From: Paragonimus westermani
Lineage: Eukaryota > Platyhelminthes > Trematoda > Plagiorchiida > Troglotrematidae
Assembly (NCBI GenBank): GCA_008508345.1
Contig: QNGE01000987.1
Location: 1-64,000 of the forward strand
Direction of reading: 5' to 3'
Length of the DNA stretch: 64,000 nt
The notes under the pieces are model-generated. The model ran no database searches and had not been told where the DNA came from. It saw only the letters and a list, made by a program, of their open reading frames with translations. A program made the position numbers and the translations under genes. Positions 58,784-64,000 of this stretch are shown in pieces; positions within the stretch are counted from its first letter, which is position 1, and the number at the start of each line of letters is the position of its first letter.

Positions 58784-61700
58784 CTGTAAATTGGACAACA
58801 TGCAGCTGTAAATAAGGGCAGTAACAGAATTGAGAACACTGAGTAAAATCATAATGAAATGATCACCTGTTGCCAAATCTGTTACAGGAAGATGAAAATG
58901 TTCTTATATATATATACACACGGAACCGAAGCCTCAACCACATTTGAGGTGCAATTGATTCGGTTCCGAAAAACAAACAACGCAGGTGAACAAACGATGT
59001 AGACGAAACAGAAAGCGCAGCAACGAAGTATCAGAAGCCAACTGGACGACCGTGACGTTCGTACAAAAGACCTGTGCTGCTAAACATGAGTAACGGCACT
59101 AACTGGAGTGATGTCACATCGCAGGTAGCGGGGGGAAAAACTCAGCGCCGAATCCAAAGGAAAGCGGGAAGTACAGTGTATTTAAATAAGTCGAATGCAA
59201 CTATGCTGAGTAGTCCTTCTGCATGCTTATCAGGTAGGTAGCTGGTAGGCATAACAATCTATGAACTAGCTAACGGAAATGACGTGGCATCGTAAATTCC
59301 GGCCGAAAAACAATGGTACTGAACTCATTTCCAGCGTCCCGGTGTCCCCTGGGTTAATGAATATGACCGCGTCCAGAAATAGAAACCAATATGATGTACA
59401 CGGCGCTTTGGAAACACAATGAAACAAGTGAGTGACTGATCTGTTGAGACGCGACGATCCCTATCAAAACCGTGAGCTGAAGGTTAGAGATTTCATTTCA
59501 TTAACTAGGACGACTTATGCTCTAGTTGTTCAGGTAAGCGAAGATCACAAACGCTGAAAATACAATGTCAAGAAGATTTTGCTTAAAAACATAAAACAGT
59601 ATCAACCAGACAATTGGATTTCAAAAGACACTTGTTTCCGGTGACTTCAACTCACCTGATAACTCAGACAAGTAGTGTGTTAAAGTAACGGGTAAAGGCG
59701 GCAGTACACCGAGTTACACAACTGTGAAGTCTGTATAGCGAATGCATAAACTACAGTTCATGTTTACGCGTAGATAATAGCAACGCGGACGGTCAGGATA
59801 CTGATAGCAGGAGTTAGTGCCTTAAGGTGCGAATCTGCAGATCGAGAAGCACACGATTTACTGGATATCCTGAAGCAAAGATTACTTTGCCATGACTGTC
59901 AACTTAATCAAGCAACGATGTTGTTCAGACAACAACCATTTACACACCCACCAAACTACTCGAAGAAACCTAGCGAAAGTGGTAAGTGAACTACACTGAC
60001 GACAAACTGTTGTTGTTGGGCAACTTTTATGTAGCGAAGACAATGCTAGATGCCATTTGGAACTGCTAAACATTTCGGAATGACCTTGGCACGCTCAAAG
60101 CGTTTCAACAGTAATTACGTAGATCTGATAGCAGGTAGTGGAGGTTGTTAACTGGCATGTGTATTTGTGAAGTTATATTTGCCGCAAAAGAGACCGAGAA
60201 TGAAGTAGAAGGTCATATCTCCAGGACTGGAGCGGCATTCACCAATCTAGGAGGCGTCCGTCGAGACATAATTGCCTCTCTAAAACTGTAGCGTCGCGTA
60301 CATGAGGAGGCTGTGCAGTTGCACCGATCAACCAATGCGAAGCTTGACCGTACAGGGTAAGAGATATGAACCGTTTTTAGGTATCTGTTTATCAATGTTA
60401 GCTTTTTATCGCTTGCATCGGGTGGCATCAACGGATAAGCAACGAAGGTGTTAAGAAACGGGCATTTGATATTGAGTGTCAAACCAGCGCCTTTTTTCAA
60501 ACTTTAAGTTTGTACAGACTTCGACACCTAGAGCACACACCAAGTAGGTCAGCTAATCGAATTCCTCGTTGAGCTTTCTTGTGAATACCGCGATAGACTA
60601 GTGTGAGGTGAACAGAAGAGGATCTAGGGCGGCGGAATGAAACCAATTACCAAGGGGTTAGCCACCGCAGGTCGGGCTCGTTCTTGCAACTCAGAGGGTC
60701 GGTGGCTGGAGACTTTGGGTGAGATAGCGACTAGTCAGGACTGACGGTGAGTGTTGCCATTGTTTGACCGAGTGTATGTGTTGGCACCGTGAGGAAGCAG
60801 TTCTGCACAGGAAGTTTTACTTCCACTTACAGTTAGCTTGTTTGACTGTAAGGTGGGGGCACTTGGAAGTTGAATGTTTCAGCACAGACGGTTGTTTTCA
60901 GTAGTTAGGTCCCCTCCTTCACCTTCTTTTCGCTTCACAAGAGGGGCCTGCTCTTGTATTTGACCTTATGACAGTTGAACAACAGCACGAAATATTAGTG
61001 TTGCTGTCTTTGATGATGCTAGAAGCACGTGATCCACGTTTCACGACAAAGGTATAGGGACAATCAATTTTTAGTCAATTATTCTGGTTAATATCGTTAA
61101 CGCATGGTCCGGGACAATGATGTTTCGTATATTAATGTTTGCCATCATCACAGATCAGATTGTCTAAGGGAATTCTGCCACTAGGTTGATTCAATTGCTT
61201 TGTTCATGAGATGAAAAGTGATCATGGGGAAATTGAGGAGGTGAATAACTTACGTCGAGCACTTACAAGTTACTGAGATGCAGTTTATTCATGACGTCTC
61301 AGTACCTCCGACTGTTGTTGGATTTGGTGCCAAGTCAAAGAGATCACTCAGCACACTGTTTGGGAAACTAGCAAAGCCGTCTTCTGTATTGCCATGGTGA
61401 AGCACTCCTCTAAACTTTCTGATCAAGTGTATAGCTCGTGTTGTTTAGCACTCGAGATTGTCAGATGCCGATCGGCTGACTAGACGTTTATCGCACTTTG
61501 AGGAACCACTCGAGAGTTCTCTATTGTTGCGTTTTCAGTTGGTAGCGGTACTTTTTTGATTTATTCAGTGGCAGAGTAACGTGCCGTAAACTCAAATGTG
61601 TTGATACTGAGATGAACGCTTTCCTTTTTGCCAGCAGCGACAAGTTACTCTCTTTTGGAATACTGAGTACCAAGATGACGCCTGCTAGATTCATGGTCGC

Positions 61701-62450
61701 CCACAGAATTACACATTGTGGGTGTTAGCTGTTAGTTGATATGCTCCCGATAAGCAACTATTCGCAGTCAATCAGAGAATTTCCTTGGCAAACGTAATTT
61801 TGACTCAACAAAAGTGGTTACGGTATCCGGTACCAAAACTGAATAAAACGCGCAAACCGTCCCTATGAGTTTGTTGCAATCACATGTGACCAAAACGAAT
61901 TTACTAAAGTCATGACGAAATATCTTCAAGTACTCCTATCAATAGCGGCTTGAAGTGACGGTGTACAGAAAACAATTAGCTCAGACTATATATTGGTGAG
62001 CAGCCTAAAGTTGACTGGTGCCATAATAGTAACTCGATGACGAATAACTGCACAAAAAACAACTACTGCAAGAAGGATGTGTACAACGATTATCGACTGA
62101 ATAACATGGGTACACCTGAGACCGGTTGCATAATGGTACAACGTGTAACTATGGCAACCGAGAAAAGTTGATTGATCAGTCGGCAATCGGTTGTCACATG
62201 TACGTTAAAGCGGCACATAACCAGTGACCGTCACGGTAAACGATGGTCGAAGTGCTATACTGTGGATAACAAGTGTTATGGTAACAGTGTCACGAGAACA
62301 AGAAAGAGAACAGAGAAATTTCTCTGTTCTCTATGAGACAAAAGCGGGAAGGTGTGGAGACTGTGTGATAATCAATAAAACTGATAGTCAGGGAATCAAG
62401 CCATCGTGCCAAACAAAACCGTAAACGAGTACGTGTCGATAAAGACTTAC
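58784..62450. other. Syntaxin intron; no other gene recognised
   Basis: Includes a short TA-rich run (58903-58918), a GC-rich segment at 60620-60760 of unknown nature, and a perfect 28-bp palindrome at 62305-62332. No supported coding sequence. Confidence 0.35.
62305..62332. repeat. Perfect 28-bp palindrome without spacer
   Basis: AGAGAACAGAGAAA followed immediately by its reverse complement. It lies in the intron about 120 bases beyond the donor of the syntaxin exon at 62451-62524. Confidence 0.95.
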
Positions 62451-62524
62451 TCCTTGGGTGAATATTTGGGGGTTTTCCGATTCTAACATTTCTTCCAGTT
62501 CATCATCTGTTCTCGGGCATTCAG
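62451..62524 (-). CDS. Syntaxin exon: linker before the SNARE motif
   Basis: A 74-nt exon with a pyrimidine-rich acceptor (..TTTCTCTTCTTTATTACTCAAAG; AG at 62525-62526) and a GTAAGT donor (62445-62450). It starts in phase 1 (two bases completing a codon) and ends in phase 0, joining correctly to the exon at 58783. It encodes ECPRTDDELEEMLESENPQI then FTQG, matching the syntaxin-1 linker (..T.EELE.MLESGNPAIFASG). The Habc-domain exons should lie at higher coordinates; none could be found before the window ends, so the 5' half of the gene is outside or in unrecognised exons. Confidence 0.85.
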
Positions 62525-63190
62525 CTTTGAGTAATAAAGAAGAGAAACGTGGCAAGAAACGACAGATGACAGCATCAATCGCGATAACCAACTTGGGTGC
62601 GTAAAAAAACTGTACGTGGTTAGGTGAAAAAGCAAAGCTGAACTAAGGCAAGGAAGTCAACGGCAGATCGAGTGCAAACGGGTTCACACGCAACAAATAT
62701 GGGTAACAAGATCCAAAAATGTGTAATGACAGACGGACAACCAGCGAACGGTAAACCGCAAGGACACAAAGAAATTGCTGCAAGGAAATTTCAGAGCCCA
62801 CTGAAGTGCACCGTTTTATTCCGACTTTCAATACTGGAGCGATGATTAATCCAGTTACCAATATATTGTCAAGCCTCAGTTATGTTGTGCATCAGAACTG
62901 TTCGAACATCTTTAGACAGATCAGTAGCAAACCAAATACGTTGCAAACGTTTGAAAAGGTATTTTGTCAACAGACCGTACATAAACACATCCATATCAAC
63001 AACTGCACAGTCAACTGAAGGAAACCGATTTTCACGACCGCAGCAATATAATCATGTTAATTCTGTGGTTATTTCATGCAAGCATGAGACAGTCAAACGA
63101 TAGGGTTAAACAATCGACCGCACTTTGAAAGTGCAAAGTGCTGCTTCAAGACTGGGGCATTTCCACCCCTACTTTCTTCATTGCAGGTAA
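62525..63190. other. No gene recognised (syntaxin upstream intron)
   Basis: Upstream of the first syntaxin exon seen. A search for a phase-1 donor after a coiled Habc-type segment on the minus strand found nothing convincing here or up to 64000. Confidence 0.3.
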
Positions 63191-63570
63191 TCCGCTTGAG
63201 ACTGTTGACAGTTTNCGATTGGGTTAAACCGCGTGGTGGTCAAGCAACAACGTGGTCAGGAAATATGAAGACTTTGACTGCTCCATTGAGCAAAGTGGGC
63301 AGGCATCGCCTGCCTGGATGGGGTCCTCGTGATCACTCAAACCGCTGGTTAGAGACGCTATCCGAGATGGCGGTGTGTCGCAGTCAATGGCGTACCTGTC
63401 TCCATACCATTTCTAGTTCTTCCATTTAGTCTACTTCAATCTTTGTTGTCCTTCGTAGTACTCTTTCCTTCTAGGATATTCCACGTCACTGTTGAGGTGA
63501 GCGGCGGCCCGAGCCACAGTACCTTCTGGTCAGGCTCATTGCTGTTTTGATGATGATGATGATGATGATC
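63191..63570 (+). mobile_element. RTE-like non-LTR retrotransposon 3' end with GAT-repeat tail
   Basis: The frame reads KPRGGQATTWSGNMKTLTAP.. then HRLPGWGPRDHSNRWLETL and MAVCRSQWRTCLHTI. This is the characteristic C-terminal end of flatworm RTE-type elements (..RPRGG..TTW...MK.LT..L..VG..RLPGWGPRD....WLETL.DMA..R.QWR..). It stops at TAG 63427-63429. About 140 bases of 3' UTR follow and end in a (TGA)n run at 63548-63569, the kind of microsatellite tail RTE elements carry. The element is 5'-truncated; an N at 63215 interrupts it. Confidence 0.75.
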
Positions 63571-64000
63571 GACCGGATGCCAAAGTGAAGATGGTATCTT
63601 CCGATCACATCGTTATGCAGATGTGGTTACGTTAGCTCTGAACTGAAACAACGATAACCGGATAGTGAAATCCGATCAGCATACCTTTTCAAGTGTGATC
63701 CATTGGTTAAGAAACTACCAGAAACTAACAGGAACACTTCAAACACGAACAAAATTCGATCAAAAGTCGAACGCACAAGTGCAGTGATTCGCATGTTCCT
63801 GACATCTATTCACGTTGCTTTGAGGTAGACAGAAAGAAAGGAGTTAAACGTTAATGAGTTCAACGTGAGCAGAGACTTGACCGTGTGTCAGGAGTCCCAA
63901 ACTCTGTTATCTGTTGATCTGTCCACAGTTATGTGCAGCTATCGAAGCAATTGATCAAACATACATCTCCCTGATTAAAATGTTCATTAGAGCTGTTCTA
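63571..64000. other. No gene recognised
   Basis: Nothing supported; no syntaxin Habc exon could be identified. Confidence 0.25.

Overview
The window is eukaryotic. Coding blocks are short and bounded by GT...AG splice sites, introns run to several kilobases, and the rest is filled by decayed retroelements. The repeats are gypsy LTR elements with CsRn1-like Gag and integrase, Penelope-like elements with a GIY-YIG nuclease, CR1/RTE-type non-LTR fragments, and a tRNA-derived SINE with intact A and B boxes. Together they suggest a flatworm, most likely a tapeworm of the Spirometra/Diphyllobothrium/Schistocephalus kind. The organism is an inference from repeat style and one gene, not from a database match.

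Left part (1 to about 31,000). A small candidate gene lies on the + strand at 255-1270: three exons, a SUMO-interaction-like patch, a basic nuclear signal and a Cys/His-rich end. The rest is repeat-dominated. It holds an AT-rich tract (2040-2440), a gypsy 3' LTR with integrase (2479-4240, minus), a single-N contig join with an exact 107-bp duplication (7189-7403), a decayed gypsy element with gag, protease, RT, RNase H and integrase in order (10403-14808, minus), an 812-bp fold-back SINE structure (16362-17173), three CR1-like reverse transcriptase fragments (17650-22700), a 203-bp palindrome (22793-22995), a GC-rich gag fragment between 39-bp inverted repeats (26586-27038), and a composite SINE (28476-28985).

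Right part (about 34,000 to beyond 62,524). The minus strand carries the 3' half of a plasma-membrane-type (Qa) syntaxin gene. Three constitutive exons (62524-62451, 58783-58646, 53663-53553) encode the linker and the whole SNARE helix. The 138-nt and 111-nt exons have the same sizes and phases as the matching exons of vertebrate syntaxin-1. Downstream, at least three and probably four separate phase-0 exons each encode a complete transmembrane tail and a stop: 45287-45210, 40559-40467, 36437-36351 and 34421-34344. This looks like a set of alternative, mutually exclusive membrane anchors spread over 11 kb, and it is the most interesting feature of the window. Penelope and gypsy fragments and SINEs sit inside its introns.

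The right end (63,200-63,570) has the C-terminal end of an RTE-like non-LTR element with a GAT-repeat tail. No rRNA, tRNA gene, CRISPR array or bacterial-type operon is present.
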